Shown piece after piece: positions 1 to 9,050 of a stretch of DNA of 64,000 nucleotides (position 1 is the first letter of the stretch; each line of letters begins with the position of its first letter). The translations under genes and the position numbers were made by a program. The notes under the pieces are model-generated. The model was not told the origin of the DNA and did no database searches. It saw only the letters and a list, made by a program, of their open reading frames with translations. The DNA is from Geomicrobium halophilum (GTDB taxonomy: Bacteria; Bacillota; Bacilli; Bacillales; Marinococcaceae), in contig NZ_JACHHJ010000006.1 in NCBI RefSeq assembly GCF_014207655.1, forward strand, positions 62,001 through 126,000, given 5' to 3'.

Positions 1-63
1 GGTGCTCGCAGCTGCGTCTTCTCGAACTACTCGGCTCTTTTTGTCCTCCTTTTTGAACACGCA
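1..63 (+). repeat. right end of MITE-like repeat, cut by window edge
   Basis: Positions 49-63 (CTTTTTGAACACGCA) are identical to the right end of the full element at 25934-26115. The preceding bases (gctcgcagctg...) resemble the inner part of that element and of the decayed copy near 34770. The left part lies outside the window, so length is unknown. Confidence 0.6.
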
Positions 64-106
64 TTGATAGAGGTTTATGGTATTTTTTAAAAAAGGAGTG
101 ACCTCA

Positions 107-1069
107 TTGCCCAGTAAAGTCTATGTAACGCGTAAACTCCCCGAGGAAATTGAGACTCGTTTAGCTGAGCATTTCGAGGTGAGATCTTGGGATCATGAAG
201 ATCAGCCAGTACCGCGCGAAAAACTGCTTGAAGAAATCAAGGACGTTGATGGTATTTTTTGTATGATTACAGAAAATATTGATGCAGAGGTTCTGGATGC
301 AGGCAAAGACTTGAAAGTTGTAGCAAACATGGCGGTGGGGCATAATAACATTGATGTTGAAGCAGCCAACTCAAGGGGTATTACGGTGACGAATACACCT
401 GATGTATTGACAGAAACGACGGCTGACCTCACATTTGCCCTTTTAATGGCTGCCGCAAGACGTTTGGTGGAGACCTCGGATATTCTTCACAGAGGTGAAT
501 GGGGCGCTTGGTCTCCAATGCAATTTACGGGTCAAGATGTTTCACGTGCAACCATTGGCATTATCGGCCTCGGAAGAATTGGCGAGACAGTCGTGAAACG
601 TGCCCAAGGTTTTGATATGAATGTGCTCTATTATAGCCGAACACGAAAGCGGGAGAAAGAGACGGAGCTTGGAATTACGTATAGGGATTTAGAGACCTTA
701 CTACAAGATGCTGATTTCGTAGTTTTACTCCTTCCATATCATTCCGAAAGTCATCACTTGATCGGGCAGCGAGAACTTGCTTTAATGAAGAGGAGTGCGG
801 TCTTGATTAACTCCTCCCGAGGTGGCATTGTTGATGAAGACGCTCTTTATGAAGCACTTGTGAATGAAGAGATTTGGGCCGCCGGCCTGGATGTATTTGA
901 ACAAGAACCTGTCCCTGTGGATCACCCGTTGTTGACGTTATCCAATGTGACAACATTGCCACATATTGGAAGTGCCAGTGTGGAAACAAGGCTAGCCATG
1001 GCTCATTTAGTGACTGATAATTTAATTCATGTATTAGATGGAAAAGAAGCCTTGACCCCAGTGTATTAG
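107..1069 (+). CDS. D-isomer-specific 2-hydroxyacid dehydrogenase (glyoxylate/hydroxypyruvate reductase type)
   Basis: Predicted to reduce glyoxylate or hydroxypyruvate (or a related 2-keto acid) with NAD(P)H in the cytosol. The protein has the usual two-domain fold of the family: the Rossmann motif GLGRIG near residue 153, the catalytic Arg in SSRGG near 235, the Glu in EQEP near 264 and the catalytic His in LPHIGSAS near 285. I choose the TTG at 107 because AAAGGAG lies seven to eight bases upstream; the in-frame ATG at 77 has no ribosome site and would add ten residues. At about 320 residues it has normal length. It stands alone ahead of prs; a weak CAGGG/CCCTG hairpin lies at 1107-1121. 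The exact substrate cannot be told from sequence. Confidence 0.88.
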   Translation: MPSKVYVTRKLPEEIETRLAEHFEVRSWDHEDQPVPREKLLEEIKDVDGIFCMITENIDAEVLDAGKDLKVVANMAVGHNNIDVEAANSRGITVTNTPDVLTETTADLTFALLMAAARRLVETSDILHRGEWGAWSPMQFTGQDVSRATIGIIGLGRIGETVVKRAQGFDMNVLYYSRTRKREKETELGITYRDLETLLQDADFVVLLLPYHSESHHLIGQRELALMKRSAVLINSSRGGIVDEDALYEALVNEEIWAAGLDVFEQEPVPVDHPLLTLSNVTTLPHIGSASVETRLAMAHLVTDNLIHVLDGKEALTPVY

Positions 1070-1159
1070 GAAGTTGGCTGAAGTTGCCTCCGAATAGGAG
1101 ATGAAGCAGGGGGGATCCCTGTTTGTGAATAAATTTAGATGAAAGTTTGGAGAGAAACG

Positions 1160-2110
1160 ATGTCCTATCAATTACAAGATACATTTAAGATTTTTACATT
1201 AAGTTCAAATCCAGCATTAACGGAAGAAGTTGTACGTCATTTGGGATGTGAGCTTGGAAAGAGTTCTCTTAAACGGTTCAGTGACGGCGAAATTCAGGTG
1301 GAGATTGAAGAAAGCGTTCGCGGTTGTGAAGTTTACGTTGTACAATCAACGTCGCAGCCGGGTAATGAACATGTCATGGAATTATTGATTATGCTCGATG
1401 CGTTAAAACGTGCATCGGCGAAAAAAATCAATGTGGTGATTCCATATTATGGTTATGCACGTCAAGACCGCAAAGCCAGGTCGAGGGAACCGATTACCGC
1501 GAAGCTGCTTGCTAACTTATTGGAAACAGCCGGGGCGACACGTGTGATCACAATGGATTTGCACGCACCGCAAATCCAAGGTTTTTTTGATATCCCGGTT
1601 GACCAGCTGCTAGGGGTGCCGATTCTTTCCCAATATTTCAGGGAAAAGCAATTAGAGGATCCCGTCGTTGTGGCGCCAGACAATGGCGGAGTAGTACGGG
1701 CGCGTAAAATGGCGGGAGAGCTAAATGCCCCAATCGCCTTTATCGATAAACGGCGGCCGCGACCGAACGTATCCGAAGTCATGAATATCGTCGGTGAATT
1801 TAAAGGAAAAAATGCGATTATCATCGATGACCTCATTGATACCGCGGGGACCATTACTTCTGCAGCCAATGCCCTTATGGAAAACGGGGCAAACGCTGTT
1901 TACGCTTGTTGCACACACCCGGTGCTTTCCGGCCCTGCCATTAGTCGTATTGATGGTTCCCCCATTCAAGAACTCGTGATTACGAACACGATTGAGCTAC
2001 CTGAGGAAAAGAAAGTCGATAAGGTAACGACGCTATCTGTTGCTCCGTTGGTAGCAGAAGCGATTCACCGCGTGCATAAGGAAGTATCGGTAAGCACCTT
2101 ATTTGAATAA
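1160..2110 (+). CDS. prs: ribose-phosphate pyrophosphokinase (PRPP synthetase)
   Basis: Makes 5-phosphoribosyl 1-diphosphate from ribose 5-phosphate and ATP for nucleotide, His and Trp synthesis. The protein is about 316 residues, the usual length. It has the [11 protein letters not shown] stretch near residue 133, the APDNGG loop (SPDHGG or similar in most homologues), and the PRPP-binding [12 protein letters not shown] near 220. An upstream in-frame ATG at 1139 exists, but GGAGAG at 1150-1155 points to ATG 1160, which gives the standard N-terminus. In Bacillus prs normally follows glmU. Here it follows a dehydrogenase, so it may be a second copy; the window cannot settle that. A strong terminator follows. 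Confidence 0.95.
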   Translation: MSYQLQDTFKIFTLSSNPALTEEVVRHLGCELGKSSLKRFSDGEIQVEIEESVRGCEVYVVQSTSQPGNEHVMELLIMLDALKRASAKKINVVIPYYGYARQDRKARSREPITAKLLANLLETAGATRVITMDLHAPQIQGFFDIPVDQLLGVPILSQYFREKQLEDPVVVAPDNGGVVRARKMAGELNAPIAFIDKRRPRPNVSEVMNIVGEFKGKNAIIIDDLIDTAGTITSAANALMENGANAVYACCTHPVLSGPAISRIDGSPIQELVITNTIELPEEKKVDKVTTLSVAPLVAEAIHRVHKEVSVSTLFE

Positions 2111-2119
2111 TGAGTCACT

Positions 2120-2160
2120 GAGGCTGTCCGAAAAGGGCAGCCTCTGCATTTCGATATTTT
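2120..2160 (+). terminator. rho-independent terminator of prs
   Basis: Ten-base-pair stem, GAGGCTGTCC at 2120-2129 with GGGCAGCCTC at 2135-2144 (one G-U pair), loop GAAAA, followed by T-rich sequence (gcatttcgatatttttt). Confidence 0.85.
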
Positions 2161-2169
2161 TTCCTCTTT

Positions 2170-2220
2170 TTTCGGGGGGAGGAGCCACTATTTCGGCGCT
2201 ACGGCTAAGGAATTCGGCGA
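2170..2220 (-). repeat. phased GCGCCGAA repeat, locus A (three units)
   Basis: On the minus strand, the units (C/G)CGCCGAA recur with the final G of CCG at 2215, 2194 and 2173, an exact 21-base step. The unit at 2215 and its spacer (TTCGCCGAATTCCTTAGCC) match the second unit of the longer array at 19484-19592 almost base for base. It lies between convergent genes prs and the GntP permease. Confidence 0.6.
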
Positions 2221-2229
2221 AATATGCTT

Positions 2230-3512
2230 TTAGTAAATCCCTATACTGGCCAGAGCAATTGCCGGGATAATAGAGATGATCGGAATGATCACAGCTACCA
2301 CGGCTATATCTGCATATGATTCTTTGTGAGACATACCGGTTACGATTAATAATGTTAAAATTGCCCCATTATGCGGCAATGCATCAAGACCACCAGATGC
2401 GATAGAGGCCGCCCGGTGAAAAGCTTCAGGGTCTGGGCCTGTGGTTTCGGCGATTTGAAGATATCGTTCTCCCAAGGCTTCTAGAGCAATCCCTAAACCT
2501 CCTGACGCGGAGCCTGTGGCTCCTGCCAATACGTTGGCGGCTATCGCCTGGGAAATGAGAGGATTACCAGGAATACTTAAAAGACCGTCAGCGAGCCGGG
2601 CAAATCCGGGGACATTTTGTACGACCGTCCCGAAACCAACAGCCGCGCTCGTGTTAATGATCGCAAGAACTGAGCCGCTTGCGCCACTGTTCATGGCACT
2701 GACGAAACCTTTAAATTTTGAAATACTTAAAATCATAATTAATACAATTCCAGATAATAAGGCTACGACAATATCCCATTGCAATACATTTAAAGTAAAG
2801 ATGACAACAAGCAGCGGAAGTATGGACAATAGCACATGCGGAGGATGCCCGATGTCATCCTCTTGTTCTTTTTCAGGTTCGGTATAAGTTTCCCCGGCCA
2901 TTTTCACCTTATTTTCCCGCCATTTAAGATACCAATAACCGCCAACACCCATAACAATCGCAGCGGATAAACCCATGATGGGAGCGGCAGCTGCCGTTGT
3001 ATGGTAATAATCCGTTGGAATGAGGTTCTGTATTTGGGGAGTACCGGGAAGAGCAGTCATCGCGAATGTTAACGTTCCACATGCGATGGTGGCTGGCATC
3101 AGTCTTCGTGGTAAATCAGCCTCTTTAAACATACTTAGTGCTAGAGGATAGATAGCAAATACAACAACGAAAACACTTACCCCTCCATATGCAAGCGCGG
3201 CACACGATAGAATCACACCTAAAATCGCCCGCTTAGCTCCAAAAGTAGTTGGGTGATGCGAATGGCAATTGATTTTGCCATTCCGGTATACTCCATTAAT
3301 TTTCCAAAAATCGCTCCCAACATAAACACAGGAAACCATGTTTTTGCAAAATTAACAAACCCCCCCATATATGTCTCTGTATATGCTTCTAAGAGGTCAA
3401 GTCCCCCAAATAAAGCGACAATTCCTGCACATATCGGTGCAATCCAGATGATGGACCAGCCTCGATAGGCCAAAATCATCAGTAATAGTAAGCCCAGAAA
3501 AATTCCAAACAT
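2230..3512 (-). pseudogene. GntP-family permease, frameshifted
   Basis: Membrane permease of the GntP/gluconate type (H+ symport of a sugar acid or hydroxy acid). The coding sequence is split. Residues 1 to about 91 are read from 3512 down to about 3245; the rest is read from there to 2230 in another frame. The two pieces together give about 430 residues with the usual hydrophobic profile, including the well-kept stretch GAKRAILGVILSCAALAYGG immediately after the break. Adding one T to the TTTT run (AAAA at 3241-3244 on the plus strand) restores a continuous frame reading ITQLLFGAKRA. Everything else is intact, so this is either a very recent mutation or a sequencing error. It lies downstream of an iron alcohol dehydrogenase with a 31-base gap and is probably co-transcribed with it; together they suggest uptake and oxidation of a hydroxy acid or alcohol. 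Confidence 0.85.
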
Positions 3513-3543
3513 GAAGCAGCCCCCTTTTCATGAATGGCTGTAG

Positions 3544-4725
3544 TTAAGCCATCTTGGTCGTGTATTGATAACGAAAGGCCCGATGATATAAATGAATAAT
3601 CTCTTTTTCTGTAGGAACTTTTGGGTTATTTCCGGGACTTCCACTCATCAAAGCATCTTGCGCCATTTTAGGGCATGCGTGGTTAAATTCTTCTTGGTTA
3701 ATCCCCCATGATTCCAAGTTACCGATATCCAGGTCTTGGCATAGCTTAAGAATATGGTTCACCAACATGTTTGCACCTTCGTGTTGGGTTGTTTCTTTCA
3801 ACTCGGGGTATACATGGCACCCCAGTTCATAGAGTCGTTTTTCACAGGAGCTCTGGCTGTACTCGAGCACAACTGGCAATAGCATGGCATTTGAAATACC
3901 ATGAGGAACGTGGAAAAGAGCACCGATCGGTCTGGACATACCATGGACGAGACAAAGGGATGCATTGGTGAAAGCCATTCCCGCTTGCATGGAGGCAAAC
4001 ATCGTGTTGGTTCTAGCATTGAGATCACTGCCATCTTCATAAGCATCTCTTAAATTCTCCATGATTAATGTAAATGCAGACAAGGCTAATTGATCTGTGA
4101 ACGGATGGGCGTCTTTGGAAATGTAGGCTTCAAGAGCATGAGTTAAAGAATCGATACCGACAGCTGCGGTAATGTTTTTCGGTGTGGAAAGAGTGAGCTT
4201 CGGGTCAACAACAGCAATTTTCGGCATAAAGGCTGGTTGCTTAATCATCATTTTTATATCACTTTTTACATTCGTAATGACGGTCGCATCCGTTGCTTCG
4301 GAACCGGTTCCCCCTGTCGTTGGGATCGCTATAAGAGGCAGCGCCTCTTTTGGAGCCATAGTTTTCTTGTTCATATAATCACTAACAAAACCGCCGTTGG
4401 TCATTAAGACGGAGACGGCTTTAGCGGTATCAATACAACTGCCTCCACCAATACTTACGATTAATTCACAAGCCGACTCCTGGCAAATAAACAAAGCTTC
4501 AGCAACGTACTCGTCGGTCGGCTCCGATTCCACGCCCAAGTAGGTGATGACTTCAACCCCCGCTTCTCCTAATAAACGAGAACAGGTATCAACAACGCCG
4601 AGATGATTCATTACTGGATCACTAATAAGAAGCGCACGTTTCCCTTCCTGGCGGGCTACTTCTCCTACTTTTTTCAAACTGTTTTCACCATAAATGACGT
4701 TCCTTGGAAAATGCATGGAATACAT
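3544..4725 (-). CDS. iron-containing alcohol dehydrogenase
   Basis: Group III (Fe-dependent) NAD(P) alcohol dehydrogenase, 393 residues, the family's usual size. The dinucleotide-binding GGGSCIDTAK lies near residue 93. The metal-binding histidines sit in HALEAY (near 198) and HVPHG (near 273). The substrate is not readable from sequence; relatives use butanol, lactaldehyde, 1,3-propanediol, 4-hydroxybutyrate or methanol. It is the first gene of a two-gene unit with the frameshifted GntP permease and is divergent from the acyl-CoA dehydrogenase gene at 4942. The 216-base divergent gap is A+T rich and must hold both promoters. Confidence 0.88.
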   Translation of the reverse strand: MYSMHFPRNVIYGENSLKKVGEVARQEGKRALLISDPVMNHLGVVDTCSRLLGEAGVEVITYLGVESEPTDEYVAEALFICQESACELIVSIGGGSCIDTAKAVSVLMTNGGFVSDYMNKKTMAPKEALPLIAIPTTGGTGSEATDATVITNVKSDIKMMIKQPAFMPKIAVVDPKLTLSTPKNITAAVGIDSLTHALEAYISKDAHPFTDQLALSAFTLIMENLRDAYEDGSDLNARTNTMFASMQAGMAFTNASLCLVHGMSRPIGALFHVPHGISNAMLLPVVLEYSQSSCEKRLYELGCHVYPELKETTQHEGANMLVNHILKLCQDLDIGNLESWGINQEEFNHACPKMAQDALMSGSPGNNPKVPTEKEIIHLYHRAFRYQYTTKMA

Positions 4726-4941
4726 TGATCTACCTCCGTATCATATGGATGTCTCCCCCTCATTTCTATGCAAATGATGTGCCAGAGATTGATCGGCATT
4801 TCAAAGCTGTTTGTACCAAACGCACTTGTTAAAAAGTGTATAACTCATTAGACAGTTGTACAGATGTAAATGATCACTGGAAAATATGCAAAAAACCCCT
4901 CATAATAGACAGCAGGAAGAAAAGTTAAGGGGTGATAGAGA

Positions 4942-6597
4942 ATGAATTTTTACAAAGATGAACCGGCGTTTCGGGAATGGCTGAAACATAACATGGATCC
5001 TGAACTTTTTGAATTTGCAGACATAAAATTAAACGAATTCGGTGAGCAGTGCGGGACCGTTATTGATGAACGGGCGATCCATACTGACCGCGAAGGGCAG
5101 CCGCAGCTCATTCGTTACAATCGCTTCGGGGAAGAAGTTTCGAACGTATGGGTAAATGAAGGCTATGAAAAAACAGCCGCATACGCTTACGGTGAAGGAA
5201 TGGTGAGCTATGTGCATGAACCGATGCCAGGCTTGGGGGCTTCTGGGGGTTATCTCTATTCCTTGGCTCAAGGTTACTTGCTTTCCCAAACGGAAGCGGG
5301 GTTTTACTGTCCAGTGACACTTTCGATGGCAACGGCGCACTTGCTCGTGAATTATGGCGATGAAACGCTAAAGCATCGATTTTTGCCGCATGTTTTATCA
5401 ACGGGAGAGCATGAAATCTATGAAGGGGCAACGTTTCTAACGGAACGACAGGGAGGTTCAGATGTTGGTGCCAACGATACGAAAGCGGTGAAAGCAGGGG
5501 ATCATTATCAGCTTTACGGGGAAAAATATTTTGCTTCTAACGCTGGGCGTTGTGGGATCGCGATGGTATTGGCGCGTATGGAAGAATCCCCCACAGGGAC
5601 GAAAGGCTTGAGTTTATTCGCGGTACCGTGGAGAAATGAGGATGGCTCGGTCAACGGACTACGGATTCGTCGGCTAAAAGATAAACTAGGGGTGCGCGCG
5701 GTGCCGTCTGGGGAAGTGGAGTTCGAAGGGGCTAAAGCTTATTTAGTCGGAGATGCCGATCGTGGTTTCTCGTATATGATGGAAGCGCTTAACCTTTCAC
5801 GTGTGTGTACGGCGGTCGGCGGGGTAGGAATCATGCGACGGGCATATACAGAGGCCCGTGATTACGCTCGGCAGCGGGAAGCATTTGGGAAAGAGTTAGT
5901 TCAATATCCCATGATTCAAGAAATTCTCGGTGGTATGGCTGTGAAACAGGAAATGGGAAGGAATGCCGTATTTCAACTTGCCCAGCTTTTTGAAAATACA
6001 GCGAATAAACAGCAGGACGGCGATGAAGAAGTGATGATGATGCGCCTTTTAACCGCTCTGTTGAAAAATGAGGCATCGGAGCAATCGGTGCAATTTGCCA
6101 AGACAGCGATCGAAACACTAGGTGGAAACGGGTATATTGAAGACTTCGTTACCCCGCGATTGCTTCGCGATGCTCAAGTATTGACCGTTTGGGAAGGCAC
6201 GGAAAATATTTTAGCGTTGGAGCTACTCCGTTTAGTAAAAAAACATCACGTGCAAGAATTGTTATTACAGGAAGTGAAGGGAGCGCTCACTCAACTTTCG
6301 GATCATCAACGGAGCGAAATAAAACCGCTTATCGATAATGGCCTGCAATTGATGCAAAGGCTGTTAACCCGTATGAAACAACCGATGGAAGAAGGAGAAG
6401 AGACACTTGCTGTTCGAAAACTCCTTAGAGTGATGACACACCTTTATGAAAGCACCATCGCGATATCGATGCTTGAAAATGGAAACGCCCGAGACGAAGC
6501 AGTTGGAAATGCTTATCTCATTTATACGTGGAAAGGCGAAAGTGACCTCGACCGCGCCAAGGTGTTAGCAAGCTATTTCCGGGAGTATGAAAAGTGA
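4942..6597 (+). CDS. acyl-CoA dehydrogenase, AidB-like
   Basis: FAD flavoprotein of the acyl-CoA dehydrogenase superfamily, 551 residues. That is longer than ordinary acyl-CoA dehydrogenases (about 380) and close to the AidB/long subfamily (about 540). The AidB-type flavin signature TERQGGSDV lies near residue 166, and the C-terminal WEGTENI near 416. An extra helical domain follows residue 440. AidB in E. coli belongs to the adaptive response to alkylation, but many Bacillus relatives are annotated for fatty-acid oxidation, so function here is open. The start ATG has AAGGGGTGA upstream. No other beta-oxidation genes are adjacent. The next gene is convergent. Confidence 0.85.
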   Translation: MNFYKDEPAFREWLKHNMDPELFEFADIKLNEFGEQCGTVIDERAIHTDREGQPQLIRYNRFGEEVSNVWVNEGYEKTAAYAYGEGMVSYVHEPMPGLGASGGYLYSLAQGYLLSQTEAGFYCPVTLSMATAHLLVNYGDETLKHRFLPHVLSTGEHEIYEGATFLTERQGGSDVGANDTKAVKAGDHYQLYGEKYFASNAGRCGIAMVLARMEESPTGTKGLSLFAVPWRNEDGSVNGLRIRRLKDKLGVRAVPSGEVEFEGAKAYLVGDADRGFSYMMEALNLSRVCTAVGGVGIMRRAYTEARDYARQREAFGKELVQYPMIQEILGGMAVKQEMGRNAVFQLAQLFENTANKQQDGDEEVMMMRLLTALLKNEASEQSVQFAKTAIETLGGNGYIEDFVTPRLLRDAQVLTVWEGTENILALELLRLVKKHHVQELLLQEVKGALTQLSDHQRSEIKPLIDNGLQLMQRLLTRMKQPMEEGEETLAVRKLLRVMTHLYESTIAISMLENGNARDEAVGNAYLIYTWKGESDLDRAKVLASYFREYEK

Positions 6598-6670
6598 TCG
6601 TAGGGGGAAGGAAATCCGCCGACTCAAAAAGCCTGGTGGAACGTCGATAACTACGATCTTATGTTGGAGC

Positions 6671-7060
6671 CTATTCCAGACGCCCCTGCCGGCTTTCTTT
6701 CCTCCCCAACGTCAATGCTCCAATAATGAGCGGAATTTGCAGGGGTAATCGTAACCACAGGATCCACGGATTCGCTTGTTTTCCCGGCCGGAAAGATATT
6801 CTTTTCATAGCCATGTACACATTAGCCGGGAAAACAGCGACCATGAAAAATGCTAAGAGACTTCCAGTGATGTGTTGTCCTTTTTTTACCCAGAGCAGGA
6901 TGGCGAAGATCATTTCAAAAAAGCCAGAAACAAGCACGATACCTCGTCGGAAGGGTAGTGTTTTCGGGACAATTTTACGGAAGCCCCGTTCATGGACAAA
7001 ATGCAGCACACCGGCTGCAAATAAAAGGATAGAATAAAGTGTTCGAAAAAACAGTTTCAT
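6671..7060 (-). CDS. DoxX-like small membrane protein
   Basis: About 129 residues with four hydrophobic segments and short charged loops, the pattern of the DoxX/DoxD-like family of small integral membrane proteins. Family members are linked to redox or oxidative stress, but no reaction is established for this type. I start at ATG 7060 (MKLFFRTLYS), preceded by AAAGGTGG at a slightly long distance; the upstream in-frame extension to 7225 has no ribosome site and overlaps the promoter of the divergent MFS gene. Confidence 0.65.
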   Translation of the reverse strand: MKLFFRTLYSILLFAAGVLHFVHERGFRKIVPKTLPFRRGIVLVSGFFEMIFAILLWVKKGQHITGSLLAFFMVAVFPANVYMAMKRISFRPGKQANPWILWLRLPLQIPLIIGALTLGRKESRQGRLE

Positions 7061-7183
7061 TCTGTATGCTGTGCCACCTTTTTTTATCCTTCCATTCCCC
7101 TTCTTGTTCGTATGCAAACATTTATAGATAGACGTTCCTATCTCTAAACGCTTACAATGTAGTTTAGAAAGAAGGAATTGAGT

Positions 7184-8365
7184 GTGTCTGATATTTATAT
7201 ACAACCAGGAACAAAAACTTATCATTTTGCGAGTTTGGCGCTTTTTTTCGCGGGACTTGTGACGTTTGCGACGATTTATACGACACAGCCGCTTCTGCCG
7301 GTGTTTGCGAATGAATTCAATGTTTCAGCTTCGGCCGCGAGTCTTACTGTATCCTTTACGACTGGTTTGCTCGCGATTCTATTGCTCGTTGCAGCTCCGC
7401 TGTCGGATCGTTTTGGGCGGAAACGGGTGATGGCTTTATCGATGTTTCTCACTGCAATCATCGGGATGCTGACAGCCGTGAGTCCGGATTTTACGACATT
7501 GCTTTTGTTGCGGGCATTATTGGGTGTTGTAGTTGCTGGGGTTCCAGCGATTGCGATGACTTACGTCGTCGAGGAGTTTGACCCGGCTGCTTTAGGGAAG
7601 GTAATGGGACTTTATATTGCGGGCTCAAGCCTTGGCGGCATGAGCGGCCGCTTGCTGGCGGGTCTTTTTACGGATCTTTTTGATTGGCGCATTGCTTTAG
7701 GTTCTATCGGACTTATAGCTTTGATATTAAGTATTCTATTTGTGCTATTTTTACCAAATCCCAAACATTCAGCAGGGCATAAGATGCGCCCCCGGGAGAT
7801 TGTTCATAATTATACGGATCTATTTTCCGATAAAAGGTTACTGGTGCTCATTACTCTAGGTTTTCTTCTCATGGGAGGATTTATAGCCCTCTATAATTAT
7901 TTTGCGTTTTTGTTGATGGAGCCTCCATATGAACAAAGTTACTCTGTGATTGGCTCGATTTATATCGTTTATTTAGCAGGAACGTTCAGCTCCATTTATA
8001 TGGGAAGAAAAGCAGATACCTTTGGAAAACCGGCAGTGATCAAAATTTCAATCGGGATCATGGCATCGGGCGGATTACTCACATTAATGCCGTCGTTAAC
8101 CGCGAAAATCATCGGGATTGTGATTTTCACTTTTGGTTTCTTCGGTGCCCACTCGATTGCAAGTGCTTGGGTCAGTCAGAAAGCTGAACACCACCGGGCA
8201 CAAGCATCTTCTTTATATTTACTCGCTTATTATCTTGGTTCCAGTATTGCCGGAACCATAGGTGGTTTTTTCTGGACGTCCTTTCACTGGATCGGGGTCA
8301 TTTCATTTGTCCTCGTGCTACTTGCTCTCGCTTATCCGGTCATATGGTTTGCTCAAAAACGATAA
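7184..8365 (+). CDS. MFS transporter, YnfM-like
   Basis: Twelve-helix major facilitator of about 393 residues, cytoplasmic membrane. The loop 2-3 motif A reads SDRFGRKRVM, and the N-terminus (TIYTTQPLLPVFANEF) is typical of the YnfM/YybF set of drug or metabolite exporters. The GTG at 7184 is the likely start, because GAAGGA at 7171-7176 is properly spaced for it and almost touches the TTG at 7178. The substrate is unknown. Its last 13 bases overlap the convergent universal stress protein gene, so the two share a 3' end. Confidence 0.85.
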   Translation: MSDIYIQPGTKTYHFASLALFFAGLVTFATIYTTQPLLPVFANEFNVSASAASLTVSFTTGLLAILLLVAAPLSDRFGRKRVMALSMFLTAIIGMLTAVSPDFTTLLLLRALLGVVVAGVPAIAMTYVVEEFDPAALGKVMGLYIAGSSLGGMSGRLLAGLFTDLFDWRIALGSIGLIALILSILFVLFLPNPKHSAGHKMRPREIVHNYTDLFSDKRLLVLITLGFLLMGGFIALYNYFAFLLMEPPYEQSYSVIGSIYIVYLAGTFSSIYMGRKADTFGKPAVIKISIGIMASGGLLTLMPSLTAKIIGIVIFTFGFFGAHSIASAWVSQKAEHHRAQASSLYLLAYYLGSSIAGTIGGFFWTSFHWIGVISFVLVLLALAYPVIWFAQKR

Positions 8366-9030
8366 GCGTCTTCATCAAGGTTGGTCAGTGTCGAGATACT
8401 GCCATCTTTGACACGGACTTCATAGACTTTATGATCGTGATGAAAAGCGAAAACCCCGTTATTAAAATCTGTGTTTAAATGTTTAAAAAAGATGCCTTCG
8501 TAGTCGACGTCTTCGCTATGATTGAAACTGAGTTGATACGTACCGTCCGTTTGTTGAAGCAGGTATGCCTGTACGCCGCGTTCAAAATCCCAGTCTTCAG
8601 GTTCATCCGCCCGTGATTTCGGAATGACGTGTACATCAGCATCGGGCACATCATGAAGCAGGATGTCGATAACAGATCCTCCGATGAGGTTGGTCCAAAG
8701 ACTTTCAACTCTTTGTCCGATCATGATTTGGGTAGCATAGACATCGGCAGCTGTTTTTTTAATCACCTCGGTAATATCGTGGGCATGGCTTTTTTCGATA
8801 ATAAGTTTGGCGTTATAATCATCGGCAAGCTCCTGGAATATCGACATGTCTACTTCTTTGTCATTTTTGTAATCCTCTTCTGGCAAGGAATCAAAAACAA
8901 GAACGAAAAGGGGGCAACGTAACTGCTTTGCAATGCTTGCGCCCCGCTTAATTAAACGTGCACCGTGGTGTCCGTAGTTGACGCATACGAGAATTCGTTC
9001 GCTCGATTGTTCCGGGGGCATGTCGTCCAT
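8353..9030 (-). CDS. universal stress protein with C-terminal extension, KdpD-Usp-like (copy 1)
   Basis: About 225 residues. The first 140 form a Usp (Rossmann-like alpha/beta) domain beginning ERILVCVNYG, similar to the Usp domain inside the sensor kinase KdpD. The C-terminal 80 residues (from about 145) are a beta-rich segment without a family I recognise. It shares the whole domain plan with the next upstream gene at 9051-9704, clearly a tandem duplicate: both have the VCVNYG opening, a GQxVESLW stretch, and an FFKHL/FYKHI..TDFNNG..F region. AGGAGG lies just upstream of two possible ATGs (9030 and 9021). The lack of the nucleotide-binding GxxGx9GS motif argues against ATP binding. Confidence 0.75.
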   Translation of the reverse strand: MDDMPPEQSSERILVCVNYGHHGARLIKRGASIAKQLRCPLFVLVFDSLPEEDYKNDKEVDMSIFQELADDYNAKLIIEKSHAHDITEVIKKTAADVYATQIMIGQRVESLWTNLIGGSVIDILLHDVPDADVHVIPKSRADEPEDWDFERGVQAYLLQQTDGTYQLSFNHSEDVDYEGIFFKHLNTDFNNGVFAFHHDHKVYEVRVKDGSISTLTNLDEDAYRF

Positions 9031-9050
9031 TTCCTCCTTCTGTTAAAACA

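Noticed and set aside
807-1184. 125-residue minus-strand frame across the dehydrogenase-prs junction
   Set aside because: Antisense to two well-supported genes, with no start signals or family resemblance.
6671-7225. Long 184-residue version of the DoxX-like protein
   Set aside because: The extra N-terminal part overlaps the divergent promoter and shows no membrane or family features.
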